Assembly (NCBI GenBank): GCA_905397405.1
Contig: CAJPVJ010000582.1
Location: 2,773 to 22,776 of the forward strand
DNA length: 20,004 nt
Source: Oppiella nova
Lineage: Eukaryota; Arthropoda; Arachnida; Sarcoptiformes; Oppiidae
Direction: 5' to 3'
The first letter of the stretch is position 1. Every line of letters starts with the position of its first letter. Positions 1 through 13,700 of this stretch are shown piece after piece. The position numbers were made by a program, and so were the translations under genes. The notes under the pieces were generated by a model, which worked only from the letters and a program-made list of their open reading frames with translations, ran no database searches and was not told the origin of the DNA.

Positions 1-659
1 TACTGTAGTTACTCCAGTGTAGTACTGTATTACCAGTAATAAGTTATTGAAACTACAGTACAGTATATGCGAGTTTACAAGAAAGTCATGCGCTGTTTGA
101 GTTTGAATGATGGGTCGATGGGTCGATGGGCACACAGTTCCACACAATTGCAGAATATTCTGTGTATTCTGTGCCAAACACTCTATTCATAGAGTGTCTA
201 CAATCACATCATTTCTGCTTCGTATCAACTGTTGCTTTATATTAAGCTATGTTTTATTGATTTAAAAGTTTTCATGTCAATCTTTTAACTTGTTTTTCAT
301 ACTATCAGTTAATTAAACACTGTTTTACAGTTAATTTAGTTGAAACTTTATTCACAATATTTAATTCAAAAATTTACTTTACACTTATTTATACTTTTTT
401 CATTAAAAGCAATTGCTTATGTGAATTATTTCATTAACTTAATCTGTCAATTGGTCTACCATTTTAAAATGTTACCCATTTGACAATCTATTCAGTACCA
501 TTCTATTAATAAATGAACAACTGTACTGTACTGTACTGTACTGTCATACTGTATAGTGTTTTATAACTTATATAGAGAAACAAACTATCCATTGAATTTA
601 GTTAACTAACAAATTGTCAACTATTTATTAAGAACTATTTAAATAAACGATATGTGGTT
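1..659. other. 5' flank or intron upstream of receptor exon 1
   Basis: No coding region is supported here. It contains short palindromes (tactgtagt at 1-9 with actacagta at 52-60; a 9-bp stem, 2-base loop hairpin at 178-197), a gggtcgat tandem at 110-130 and a CTGTA pentamer run at 521-544. The frame of exon 1 is open back to the TAA at 603, so translation could enter from an acceptor such as the AG at 631-632. If so, this stretch is an intron following an unseen signal-peptide exon rather than a promoter. Confidence 0.5.
521..544. repeat. CTGTA pentanucleotide microsatellite
   Basis: Four full CTGTA units plus CTGT occur in a row. The related word TACTGTA and its complement TACAGTA recur at many other places in the window (for example near 1, 2258, 7724, 8637, 12433 and 14009), so it looks like a favoured simple-sequence motif of this genome. 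Confidence 0.85.
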
Positions 660-726
660 ATGGCTTTAGATAATGACCAGTGTCAGATTATGTATCAGAA
701 TCTCACTCAAGACATTCACTCACATC
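660..726 (+). CDS. Receptor exon 1: start of hormone-receptor domain
   Basis: Codes 22 residues plus one base, from an ATG to a consensus donor (C|GTAAGT). It supplies Cys8, the first hormone-domain cysteine, and an NLT glycosylation site at Asn14. The ATG at 660 is the first in-frame Met after TAA at 603. Only seven residues precede Cys8, which is short for this family, so the true start may lie in an exon further upstream. Confidence 0.7.
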
Positions 727-3700
727 GTAAGTATTATTTGAATTTAATTCATATTTAATGGTAAATGTTCAGGGATCACACAAACAACCCTGAATTTTAA
801 TGCAACCATTATGTTATTGTTTCAAATTTTGAGTTCTTCTTGGTGTATTTTTTATCAAGCAAAAATTGCAAAATATTTGCAAATAAACTCTAAACGATAT
901 TACAAAAATTATTTAATATTAGCCTAACTTATTTAATAAGCAAGTTATTAATAAAAAGTGACAATAAGTGACACATTTTGGTATAAAACATTTATAATGC
1001 GTTACTTTTTTAATTAAAAATTGTAATAGGTTTTATACACATATGCAATGTTTTAAGCATTTGAAAAATTATTGTAGTATAATATTTTCAATGATCTCAC
1101 TACCGATTATAGATCACATTACCATGAGCACATTCACCCATTACAAATATTAAATATTAGTCATATAATCACCAGTATAACTTTCAAATTGAAATATTTC
1201 AATATTACTAAAACATTTTATTACAAAATTCATTATGTTGTTTGTATAACTTTACAATAAATTATGAGAGTTTTACCAACTTATTTGATTTAAAATATTC
1301 TGGATTACATTTATAAACGCTGTAATTCAAATTAAAAATAAATTTCAAATTTATTAGCATATAATATTTATTAAAAGATCATATCAATTTTTTATAACCA
1401 TGATCCTAAAATAGCTTATGTAAGAATATAGACCTACTGTACATTTGATACGAATGGAAGTGTGTATTAAAACTTGCTGTGTTGGCGCAAAAACTGTACT
1501 TGTTCACTTTATTGACCAAAACCTCAATTGAGTCTAAATTGTGTGTAACTATTTACTAATAGTTTTTAAATATGTTTATATTATAACAATAATAATTATA
1601 TAATAATCAGCATACTGTAGCCCATACATAATTGCTCATCATTTTCATCAAAATGATTAAAATTGGTTTGTGATGAAAGGTTGGGATTTAACTCCCTATT
1701 GAGTTGACAACTATTTTAATCATTAAATTGTACCATTTTTATTTAATATTTATACAATGTTTATAATGAATATTCATGTATTTATGCAAAATAGTTGAAT
1801 GTGTTTAAGCTTTAATATAATAAAATTTTCTATCATATTTTTATTTTCTAATCTGTTGATCACATAATTTGACATTTCAGCCAATTTAGTCAAACTTAAC
1901 AAATGCTTAATTGTTTATATTTAATTATTCATTTTTAATATCACTATTGTTTTTATGTATTATATGAAAAAATGGTATATATTGCATATGAGTTAAATCT
2001 TATTCTCATAAATAGTAATCTACAATAATTAATATGTCCCTGTACAGCACAACCATTATGTAAACTCAATTCTTTATAACGAATCATTCAGCCAGGTTAA
2101 AGTGCTTCTATGAGGTTATTAATTAAAGGGGAGATCAATTATTTGGCAACATTTCACAACATTGAATGACCCTTAATCAATATTTCATTTAATAGCTTAT
2201 TTACGCGAACATAAATGTAAGTTAAATGTTAGGTTAAAAAGGTTTTAAAGGGTTATACTGTAGTACATGATACAGTCCATTTACATTGTATAAACACATC
2301 TCATTTAGCTATTACAGTATATTTATAATTATACTCTCAATAATATCATTGAGTACATTATTTAACTTGCACACTTCATTTCATTATCAATATGATAATG
2401 CATTAAAAAAGTACAGTATGGCATTAACAAAATTAAAAATTGATTTATAGTCTTATCTTATTGTTTATCATGTTTTATATTTTATCATAACTTAGTTTAC
2501 TTTTCACACTGACTGATAAATATATTTGTAATCTATTTAATGAATAAATTGATTAATGATCTCTTTATGAAACATTTTGTTTATTTAATATCTTTCTATA
2601 CATTTTACATTATATAATTATGTATACAATATTCATAAAATGATATGTAGCCGTTTTATATAACTATACCTAACATATTGGTTCATATACACGGTACTAA
2701 AAAACATGTAGTATTGTATACGGTATTTGTATAAATGGTATTTTATGAACAGAGGTTCCAAAATCATGGACTTCTAGCTAAACGTTCAAATACCTAAACG
2801 CTAAACGGTGTAAGCAGATGTTATAATAATTATAAGTTATAATAAACCTAAAATAAGATCTTAGAATGAAAATAACAATATTATAAAAGTAAGATTAAAT
2901 AGTTAGAAAATATTTTGAGTAACACTGTTGTACAAACGAGTACCTTGTTGATTAAGAAAAATTAGTATATAGTAAATATGCTAGAAATAGAATTATTAGT
3001 TAAAATAACTTCATTAAAGCCTCTACCTAGGTAGGATCAATTTAAACCTGATTCGAAAAAGTACGGACCGCCAATCTGGGCTTAAAGTTCAATTATATTT
3101 TATTTAAAATTTCAAGTAGAGGACCAACCAGTCGAACCTTGACGTTTGCTTAACTCACAATATAAATTATGATAAGATTTATAAATCTACTCAAATCAAT
3201 TATATGTATAATTATTAATTACCTTACTAGTGAAAAGTGTGAAACTAGATAATCTTAATTACGATTTTAAAACTGATTACAGAATTATGTAGCTCAAGAA
3301 ATTATAATTCAATTTATAAAATATACAAGTATAAGTACAAGTATATATAAGTACAATGTATATAAGTTAGTAACGTACTGTACAATTGTTATACATACGA
3401 TTTAATATTTAATATCTATAATGTTGTAAAAATATAACGTTCAAATACGTTTTAGACATTGTTAAAGTTAATTAAAGTTGACCATGCAACTTAAATGAAA
3501 TATTTCATATAATTTGCAACCTTATTAATTAGAAACTTTATGCATTTGTATTAAAAATGTTCCAAACTAACTTATAAAGCTTTTACAGCGTGTCTTAATA
3601 TTGTCCAAAAATAATACAGTTATATAGTATACCTTTATACACATTTATAAATCAATGTTAAATATAATTGTATGTATGGTTATGATTAACGTACGATTGA

Positions 3701-6700
3701 AATGTTTGCAGAGCTCTGGTGTCCGACTTTTTGGGATAACGTCTTTTGTTGGCCTCCGACTCGTGCCCAAAGTGTTGTCACGAGAAGTTGTGCTCAAATA
3801 TTCAAATCTCATAACATATCCCCATTTGATAACATTGAACAACACAAACGTATGTATTTTACATTATATTTTTGATCCTTTGTGAATAAGGTATTATCTA
3901 TAAAATGACAAAATTAAAAATGTGCCATTCACCTATTCATGTGCAGTATGGTACGTATACAAATTAACAAGTAGAGTGATGTGACTACAAATAAAAATAA
4001 ATTTGCTTTGACTCGTGAGCACATTTTCTTGAATATATAATTAAAACTATTTAAATACCGTAGTTGACAGTTTTTAGATTTTTCAGACTTTTTTGGACTG
4101 AATATTATACTGTAAATAAATGTTTATGAATACAGGTATTTTGAATAAGTTTGTCGAGGTCGCATACACATAAAATCTCGAAAATTATAAAATCTATCTT
4201 CTCATTATTTGGTTAATAATAAAATTATATATCCAGTACTAATAATATTAATACATATTAAGTACAGCAAGAATTATACACTCATATAATATACAATCAA
4301 AACTGGTAACGGTTTTTCCTTGATAATTTCTAAACGGATAATCATATCATAGATCTGATTTCTGATTCTTAATCCCAGATAAATGACCAATTTTGTGTTA
4401 TATAAATTTATATTTTAAAGTTATATGGTCATTTAGATATTTAAGTTTAAATAGTGAACTAAGAAATTTGTTAATTTTCATAGAAAATATATGGAGTTTC
4501 TGCACAATTTTCAATATTTTAAAATTGTTTTAAAATTTTCAAATAAAACTAAAAATAAAATAGAAAAATTAATTATTAAATACTTTTAAAAGTATTTTGG
4601 TTAGCTTTTTTTGTTCTTAAGAAACTATTTATCCATTTATTATGAAACATAATTAAGTATGAAAGTAGGATTGCAAATATTTTGCGAGATATATAGTATA
4701 TTTCAATTTGCTGGACCTACAAATATGGGGTGTTTACTGTATGAAGGAGGCGTCCAAATTGGATGAAAATTTTATGAGGTGTTGGGAAAGGGTTCACCAA
4801 CATCTCTTAAAATTTTCATCCAATTTGGACGCCTCCTTCATACAGTAAACACCCTATGTTTGTCTGCCCAGCAAATTGAAATACACTGTATGTTTTAAAA
4901 GTTACTAAAATAGCTAAAAATAATTATATAATTTTTCGAGATTTCGTTTTTCAATATTTGGATTTACTCCCGTCTCAATGTGTAATCGCTGTTTAGTATT
5001 TTTATACTTGTAGCCATGTTTAAACAAATCTCTTTAACACCATGCTCAAATTCTATTCTAAATTGTATAAGAATTAATACTTAAAAGGAATGTCTCTTCT
5101 CATTGACAGTCCATTAGACTGGCAGTTGTGATTGAAATGCTTACATAACATTAGTAATAAAACTTATGCCATAATTATACCGAGACTTCAGAACAATTTG
5201 GGTCTTAAAAAGAGTTTAGTATTATATATAACTTATATAAAGTACTTTAGTATAAATTTATATTTGTTTAATCTTGTTTCAAATGTATGCATTCAACGTA
5301 CTCAACGTATGTATTCAATGATTGTTGTTTCAACCAGTCAAATGTACTTGATAGTTCATAGATCATATCAAATAATGATCACTGACAGCATAATTTTGTT
5401 GAATTTTATAAGTTAGATCATATTCAAATGCAATACAATATGATACATACACTTTTATTGACTTGATACTTAGAATGACACAATTGCATAACGGTATGAC
5501 TACATTCAATAATAATAATAATAATAATAATACTGTAATTCATAATTCTATTATAATACTGTATTATAAACTATATAATAGAGTATTGAATTATAAACTC
5601 TCAAATTATATAATGTTATAAGTTATAACTTATTGCTATGATATTGCTGTGCAATGTATGTAACACTAAACAAATTAAACAAAGTCTATATTTGATTGAT
5701 TCGTATTGATGTCAACGGAAGAAGACAGTGATTGAAACCATAATTTGTTGTTTGCAGTGATGTGTGCATTTGATTGTGTGGTGGGGTGGGTGTGGGGGGT
5801 ATTGGTGGTGCCCAGTGGCCAGCTATATGGTCGAGCATAACGTTTTGTGAACATAGAAGTGGTGGTTATATTATTGCGGATTTTGTGCCCAGGGTCCGTT
5901 TCTAATGGTTTGAGCAATGGTTTAGATTTTTTGGTGAATACTTTGATATTTGATCGTTTGATGCATTTGATGTCATTTGCATTTATATAAAAGTCTTCGG
6001 TGTTAACGCTATTAACTACAGGATTCAGTATAAGACCAGTGGTCTGTAGTTTACTATCTCTGCCACTCATACACGACTCGGATCTGTATGAAGACCTTTG
6101 TGGTGATCTACGCAAACACTTCCATATGGATTGATATCTACAGGTGTTGTCTGTTGATGTGGTGGTGGGTCTGGTATGTGTGGAGGTGCGGGTGCGACGG
6201 CAACAGCAAAACATGATGACAATGACAAGTGTAGTGGAGGCCGAGGATATGGCCGAAGCCATGGCAATGTTGGCCACGGGTTGTCCACTCACAGCACTCG
6301 TCATTATCTCTTTGCAGATCATGTGTGCCTTCTGTCCCTCTGGCCATGAGTTGACCATTGAGTGCATGTCATCAGTGATGGCGTGATTGGAGTGAATGCA
6401 CAGCTCATAGGGTGTCGACGGCTTTAACCCTTTGATGGAGTAGTCATATGTTTGGTTGTGGACATGGATGTCGTCTATTGAATTATTATGGTCTCTCACG
6501 TGATATACATTGACATTAAGAGTGGTGTATTGTCTGAGTTTAATAACCCATTCGAGTGAACGGCGCTGTCTCTGAACGGATGCAATAGTGGACAGGCGTT
6601 TGATTCTGGTTCTGGTAATGACCACGAATTTCCACTTTATGTGTATAGAAGTTGTTAATAAAGTGATGTTTAATAAGAGAGTTTGTAGTTTATGGATATG

Positions 6701-7752
6701 CCTGGGCTTCGGATCATTGATTTGTATGGAAACGGCTGCTGTGAGGCCTGTAAGCCCTGACACTCGTGGGCCTCCAGTCTCATCAATTGCATCAATAGCT
6801 GGCTTACTATCACTATTACTATTAGTGTTGGTATTGGTATTGGTATTGTTATTAGTGTCGTAGTGTTCATACTGTGCCGTAAAACTCATGCCAACAACAC
6901 ATGTGTTGTATAACATGATATAACACAACAATAACTTTAAACAAAACATCTTCCAAACACTTTTTGCTTACAATGAGACCAACCATTGGTATAAATGGTA
7001 TAAATGCTGAGATTGTTATTGAGATGAAATATTGAGATTTGCAATTCTCTACAATTTCATTCAATCATATGTTAGTGTATTTACTTTTACTTCAAACTAA
7101 CTGTTATTTCTTAGTTTCCTATTTATATCTCTCCATCACTCGACTATTTCATTACGATCTGCTGTACAGAATAGTGAATGCCATGAAACCATCAAACCAT
7201 TGAAGTGAATGCAATACACTGTACCAGTACTATATTGCACAGTATTATATAATATTGTGCACATTAATGCACATCTTTCACATCAATATTCACTCAATTT
7301 TTGTAAATTCCAAACATTTAACAAATTTGCAAAAATAGCATTAATTTCATTATTTGTTTCATTCAATTAAACATATTATTTATAAATTATATTTTACATT
7401 AAAATTATATTGCGGTAGTTAACAATTTTTCAGTGATAAAATAAAGTGTTACTTGTATAACTGGAGTTTATAAATTTCAAAATTATTTATTAATCTATTT
7501 AACATGAGATTTCAATTTATTTAAAATTTGATAGAACAAAAGTATATCAAACATAAATATATCACCAGAATATATTATTAAACAACTAATGCCACAGATT
7601 TCATGAAATAATGTTTAATTGTGAGCACTCCATGAAAACTCAATCACAAATCAACCATCAAATTAAAATCCTTGAATTCATTGGCAAACACTACAAACAC
7701 ACTCTATGTACCGTACTATATACTGTACTGCATATACTTTTTTATTTTCCTG

Positions 7753-7793
<41 letters not shown>

Positions 7794-10700
7794 CACAGAG
7801 TAAAGTATGATTTAAGTTTTTAGTCTGTGATTCAATAATAATTATTAATTCAAGGCTATTTATCAATTGAGAAAACTATACAACACTTTAAGAATATTAT
7901 TTATTTAATATTAAGGTTGTACAGTATACCGTATTGTCGATGCATAGTGTATACCTTTTTAGATTAATTCTATATGATTATTATAAAATTCTATTAAAAT
8001 ATTAAAAAATACTCAGAATAAGTCCCAAACCACATTTTGTTAAATTGTGACAATTACATATAGGTTTATTTACTATTTTTATATGATGCTTTTGCAACAT
8101 GTTTTTGTGTTTTATAATTGATTTTTAAACAATTTTGCAATTTAATTTGAATAAAAATATATAATTCTAATTTAGTTATATACTATATAAATTTTAATAT
8201 AATATAAAATAGCGTTATACTAGAACACTGTGACTGTAATAAGTGATAAATATGAACATTTTGTATAATATACAGGACAACATATATAATATTATAACTT
8301 TAGTCAAAATGTACTGATATACTTAATGATACTGTACTTATATTTGATTGTACAGAACGCACAATTAAAACTATATCTTATAAAATATTATTTTTAAATT
8401 AATCATTAATACTTCAATTGATTGATTAATTATGACTAATTGAATTTTTAAACATTCATAATGATCCGGGTCATGAATGGTCTTGTGGCTAATCACATGT
8501 TGATGAATGGTAGAGCCATACGCTTACAGAGAGTGTTCATCAAATGGTTCGTGGCTTCGGGACAATTGGACTGACTATACCCAGTGTTTGGATTACATTG
8601 AACCGGTAAGTCTATTGGTTAGGCTACATACTGTACATACTGTACCAGATCACTGGCAATAATTCAACTTAAAGCTGTATTCAGGGAACGTCATCATAAA
8701 GCTTACATTAAACACGTCCTCTATAAGCAAAAGCTTAAATTTAAGTTGAATTATTGTCAGTGATATAAAGTACAGTACAATATGTGCATCAATTGTCTAA
8801 TGTTCTACCCTTTGAACGCATAATGACTGGCAATCATAGGTTGTCGTACCGATGGCTCATCTTTTCGTTGGTTACATATTATTTATATTTTCTATCTTAT
8901 CATTGGTTTTGTTATTTGTAACGCTATTTATTTTCTATTATTTCAAGTAAGTCTTATGAGACAACTATTTGTGAATATTTATTTCAAAATTCTTTTTTCA
9001 AATATATTAAAATATATATAAATTTTAATTTAAATATTGAAGAAATATTCAAGCTCTAAATTAAATTCTTGATTCAAATATAGTGTTATAGTGCATTTCA
9101 GTCAAATATTCTAAATATTTATATTTGTAAAATATCATTTAATCAGTTATATTGAACATTATTTTCAATTTTCAATGCAATTCCAAATAGTTTTCAAAAA
9201 TATCAATATTTTAATATTTTTGTAAAAGAATATTTAATCGTTTTTAACTTATTTCTATAACTAATTTTTAAGTATTAATAAAAATCCAACTACTCAAGTT
9301 AGTTTTTAAATAGTTTTATTTATCTATAAAAATGGTCATTTTCAATTAAATATTTAATCAGTTATTTTTAATTAATGTATTAATTTTTAATAAATTTGGT
9401 TAAAATTTAATAAGATTTATATTTAAAATTTTATTTTCCATCGAATTTATTTGTATAGAAACTAATTTCAATTAACTTGTAAGCAGACAAATGCGAAGCA
9501 AAAAGAAATTTTAAGAATTATGCATGTTCAAATTGGGCAAACGCAAAGTCCAGGTAAAAGCTATAGGTCAATAATGTTTGCAATTTGTATGCATAGCTAT
9601 ATCATAGGTCCATTGCGTTTGGTGTAGATTGGTGTTTCATTTGAGATATAAATCAGTACATCATTAAAATGGGGATGTTTGTTTTGGTTTGATAACATAG
9701 TTTTTCAGATAGAATTTTAAATGGATCGATCTTTTTATAAATTATTCAATATCAATTAAATTTAAATTTTTCCATTCAAACAATCTGCATAATTAAAAAT
9801 AAATATTTACAAAATAGATTTTAATGATTTTTAAAACTAGATCCAATCACCATGATTAATATTATTTAATATACGATTTATACATTCACAAACAGGCGTT
9901 AGTGATTTTTAAAAAAAATTGATTCATGTGTCATTCTCTATAAGTTTATATGAAAGTATAACTAATATTATTATACTAATAAGTTGACCAAGATCTATCG
10001 CCAGTCTGTGAATGAATTATTCACACAATATATACTTGTGCTTGGTACTATTTAAAGTTTAGTTAATATTAAAAATATTCTTTCCGTACAACTACAGGTA
10101 TTATATTATAAAAGGATGTCATGGAATTGCCCAATCTTATTTTTAGAGATTTAAAATGTAGTAGATATTTACTTGAAGCAAAATAATCTAAACTTTGAGT
10201 CTCATTCTTTTAATTGTTAAGCATATTATTTATATTGATTTTTATTCATATTATATATTCTTTGAATTGTTTGTAGTTGTTATCTCATGCGAATAAATTT
10301 ATTTTTCAATATTACTTACAGTTATTATAAGTTATGAAAATCTGAATAATAAGACTTTATTTTACGAATACATACAATAAATATAATGAGTTTTACTTCT
10401 ACTCTATTAAATTCTTTTGAAGTATTTGTATACTATAGTAACTAACTTATAGTATTATACATAAAAATATTGTATCATATTTTATGTTATATTTAATATA
10501 TTCTATATTCCCATTTTGTTTCTCATTTATATTTGCTGTGATATTTTTATAATCTGATATTTGACATATTTTTTTATATTTAAGTATTTGCGTAATTTGA
10601 ATTATTGATATAAATTAAGTGTTTAAAATCACTAAGAAGTGTGCAATACCCTAAATTATTTACATATTTTCGCATAGCCAAGCTTTGTGTTTGTAATACA

Positions 10701-13700
10701 AAGTTTGTACCTAAATGTATATAATTATCACACAATATTTTCTTAAAAAATAATAAAGATGAACTTCAACGTATTCTAAAATCTTTCCCTGTTCCTAAAA
10801 CCATAAACATGTTATGTTATTTCAAATATATTTATTTACTTATTTGTTAAATAATTATAAAATTATAAGAATTACTTTTTAAGAAATAAATATTTATTTA
10901 AGATTAAATATCGATATATTGCTGATTTAATTTAAGCAAATAAATTAATTTTAAAATTAACTATATCTATGGGAACCATACGAATGAGTTCTCTCTCTAC
11001 TCTTCTTTAATATGATTGCAATACAGTTAACAGTAATGTAGTCCTATGAATGCAATATTAAAATATCTCTCTCATATTGCTCTTACCATAGATATAATCA
11101 GAAATTATATAATATAACATAAACCTTTTTTATTGTCCAGAACGTCTAGATAATTGTAGTTTAAATAGTTTTAAAATGTTCTATATAATTCAACGTAAAA
11201 TTTAAAGAATTTGATAATTTAAGCTTGTTTTAATATAAAATGTCTGTAAACCAAATAGTTTTTGTACAGTCAAAAAAAGCTCATTTGTGAACACATCAAT
11301 TCTAATGCCCATAATTTGAGTCAGTCAATCACACTCTTTGTAATTATTATTATAGCAATAATTAATAAGTCTACAATTATGAATCAAAATAAAAAGTATG
11401 ATACACTGTCTAAATGGGTATTAGAATTTATGTGTATTCAAATTAGCTTTTTGACTGTACACAGTAATTTGTCTAACAAATAAGTTTTGAAAAATTTTTA
11501 TTTGGTAAATATTTTAATTTTATGACGAATTGAATGAATATGATATGTTAATGCATTATATTATAAGCTATAAATCAAAATTTTATTGTTATTATAAGAA
11601 TACCAATTGATTAGATTCCTAAATTTCTATTAAATGTAATTTGAATAAAATGTTAGATACTAAATGTATTGAATACTTGAGTACAGTATATGAAATGTAT
11701 AAAATGATGAATTGTTTGTATTGACAGATCCCTAATGTGTTCGCGACTACGAGTTCACCGCAATCTAGTCATTGCACTCATAATACACTCAATACTACTG
11801 ATTGTCATTAGTTTGCCTCCAATTTTCAGCGTCTCTTCGTATAGAGATATTGTAAACTAATTATCATTTTGTTTGATAAATGTATTGTATTTGCATCTAA
11901 ATGGCTATCTATTGAATTCATAGGAATTGTTGTGTAAGGTAGTCATCTCAATGAAACTGTACGCAGCGCTGGCATGTATTAACTGGATGTTCATCGAAGG
12001 CCTACTACTTCACAGTCGCATAACTGTCTCCATATTCAGAAAGGATGCGCCTTTCAAACTATACTACTGTATCGGTTGGGGTGAGTCTCAACTATACCTG
12101 TTATATATACGTATATGAGGTCCATGTCTATGACAGGTCACCTATCACTCCGATATATTTGTTTTGGTTTTATACAAACCACTATTTTGGATGAGTTGTC
12201 AATCGAAACACTATTTGAAGTATACAAATACAAAATAGTCAACATTATATTCAAGTATACAATATTATATCATACAAGTTATATAAGTTGCTCTCTATTC
12301 ACAACTCATCCAGATAGTCTTATAGTGGGTTTGCTTAAGAAGTCGCATGCTTTAAATCAAAGTTTACTCAACACATTCAATGCAATCAATTGGACTTCAT
12401 TTAAAATAAGTTCATTTAAACGTATCTAATATACAGTACAACAATGTACAGTATGTTCATATGTTCATCAAATATAATATCACTTCAATTCAAATGTCAT
12501 TTTATTTTCTATTTAACAGAAATATTTTATAAAATACTGTCTATAGTGAGCAGTGACAGTGTATTATCTGAAAACAGTATATAATATTGTGCTATAATTT
12601 GAGAAAATAATTTCTGAAATAGGAAGCGAATCAATGATTTCATAGATATTTTGTGACAAATATTTTATATGAAATTGTCGTCTATTTACAGAATTTTGAG
12701 TCAATAAAGTGTTTCTTTTATATATTTAATGTTACAAATAATGTTTCAACAAATAATACTGTTTTAGTGATATTACTAGATTTAATAATTCTGTCATTTA
12801 ATAATACGATATACATAACTGTATAAGTTATGGTGGTTTTATTTTTCCAAATATTATTTACTTTGATCAATTTTATTAAGCACAAAATAAATAATATTCT
12901 TTAAATACAAATAACAAAAAACAGTATATAATATTGTGCTATAATTTGAGAAAATAATTTCTGAAATAGGAAGCGAATCAATGATTTCATAGATATTTTG
13001 TGACAAATATTTTATATGAAATTGTCGTCTATTTACAGAATTTTGAATCAATAAAGTGTTTCTTTTATATATTTAATGTTACAAATAATGTTTCAACAAA
13101 TAATTTATTTTCTTATAAATTGCATGGTACATTTAGTTTAGTATATTTTTAAAATAACTTATTTTGCCTTTTTATATTACTGATGTGTAGCAAATAATTA
13201 TTTCATAATTTAAGAATTTTTTTTAAGAAAATATTAAATAAATTCAATTTTTGAAATATTATAAAACTGATAAATATATTATTAAATAATATATTAAATT
13301 TTGAGCTAGCCTATAATCTAAAAGGGCATTGTTTAAAAATTATAATCTTTAATATAAGATATATTAATACATTTATAGAGTATAATACTGTTTTAGTGAT
13401 ATTACTAGATTTAATAATTCTATGTCATTTAATAATACGATATACATAACTGTATAAGTTATGGTGGTTTTATTTTTCCAAATATTATTTACTTTGATCA
13501 ATTTTATTAAGCACAAAATAAATAATATTCTTTAAATACAAATAACAAATTATAAAAACAACCATTTTTAAATTATTAATCCAATATTTAAACAAAATAA
13601 GCTGTACAATAAATATTTTATCAACAATTTAACTGTAAATTTAGGTCTACCATTTTTAATAATAATAACATGGACAATTACAATGTCACACACTTTGCCA

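Larger units (their letters stand above)
3850..5674 (+). other. Intron 2 of the receptor gene, part 5' of the nested gene
   Basis: AT-rich intron DNA without a supported gene. It holds the long foldback element at 4694-4888, an AAT microsatellite at 5508-5531 and a likely minus-strand AATAAA (5454-5459) that could end the nested gene's transcript. The open frame at 5132-5416 has no protein-like composition and is not called. Confidence 0.65.
6950..8513 (+). other. Intron 2 of the receptor gene, part 3' of the nested gene
   Basis: Contains the presumed promoter and leader of the nested minus-strand gene (about 6950-7150) and a TC microsatellite at 7755-7790. Otherwise it is featureless AT-rich DNA. 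The open frame at 7611-7823 is created by the TC run and is not a gene. The last 50 bases before exon 3 are unusually G+C-rich and lack a clear pyrimidine tract. Confidence 0.6.
10233..11861. repeat. Left arm of long inverted repeat (intron 4 end, exon 5)
   Basis: Reverse-complementary to 18379-20004 with scattered substitutions and small indels. The inner boundary is 10 bases into intron 5. The outer boundary is set only by the window end, so the repeat probably continues to the left of 10233. Confidence 0.95.
12081..13644 (+). other. Intron 6 of the receptor gene (phase 1)
   Basis: No gene. It carries a foldback element at about 12175-12334 and the interrupted direct repeat at 12571-13549. 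The 104-codon open frame at 12115-12429 spans the foldback and is not protein-like. Confidence 0.65.

Noticed and set aside
3125-3145. tRNA B-box-like word on the minus strand (GGTTCGACT)
   Set aside because: No A box at the right distance and no cloverleaf, so neither a tRNA nor a tRNA-derived SINE can be supported.
5132-5416. 94-codon + strand frame in intron 2
   Set aside because: AT-driven composition, no recognisable motif, no splice or conservation support.
6144-6386. Plus-strand and other minus-strand open frames within 5675-6949
   Set aside because: Antisense or shifted shadows of the 424-codon frame, which alone has signal peptide, FN3 motifs and TM.
7755-7790. TC run as a long splice-acceptor pyrimidine tract
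   Set aside because: No coding exon with receptor or other motifs follows it.
11262-11483. 73-codon open frame with a counterpart at 18755-18952 on the minus strand
   Set aside because: Both coincide with a TIR/TA element; conservation is due to the inverted repeat.
12115-12429. 104-codon + strand open frame
   Set aside because: Lies in receptor intron 6, spans a foldback element and has no domain-like pattern.
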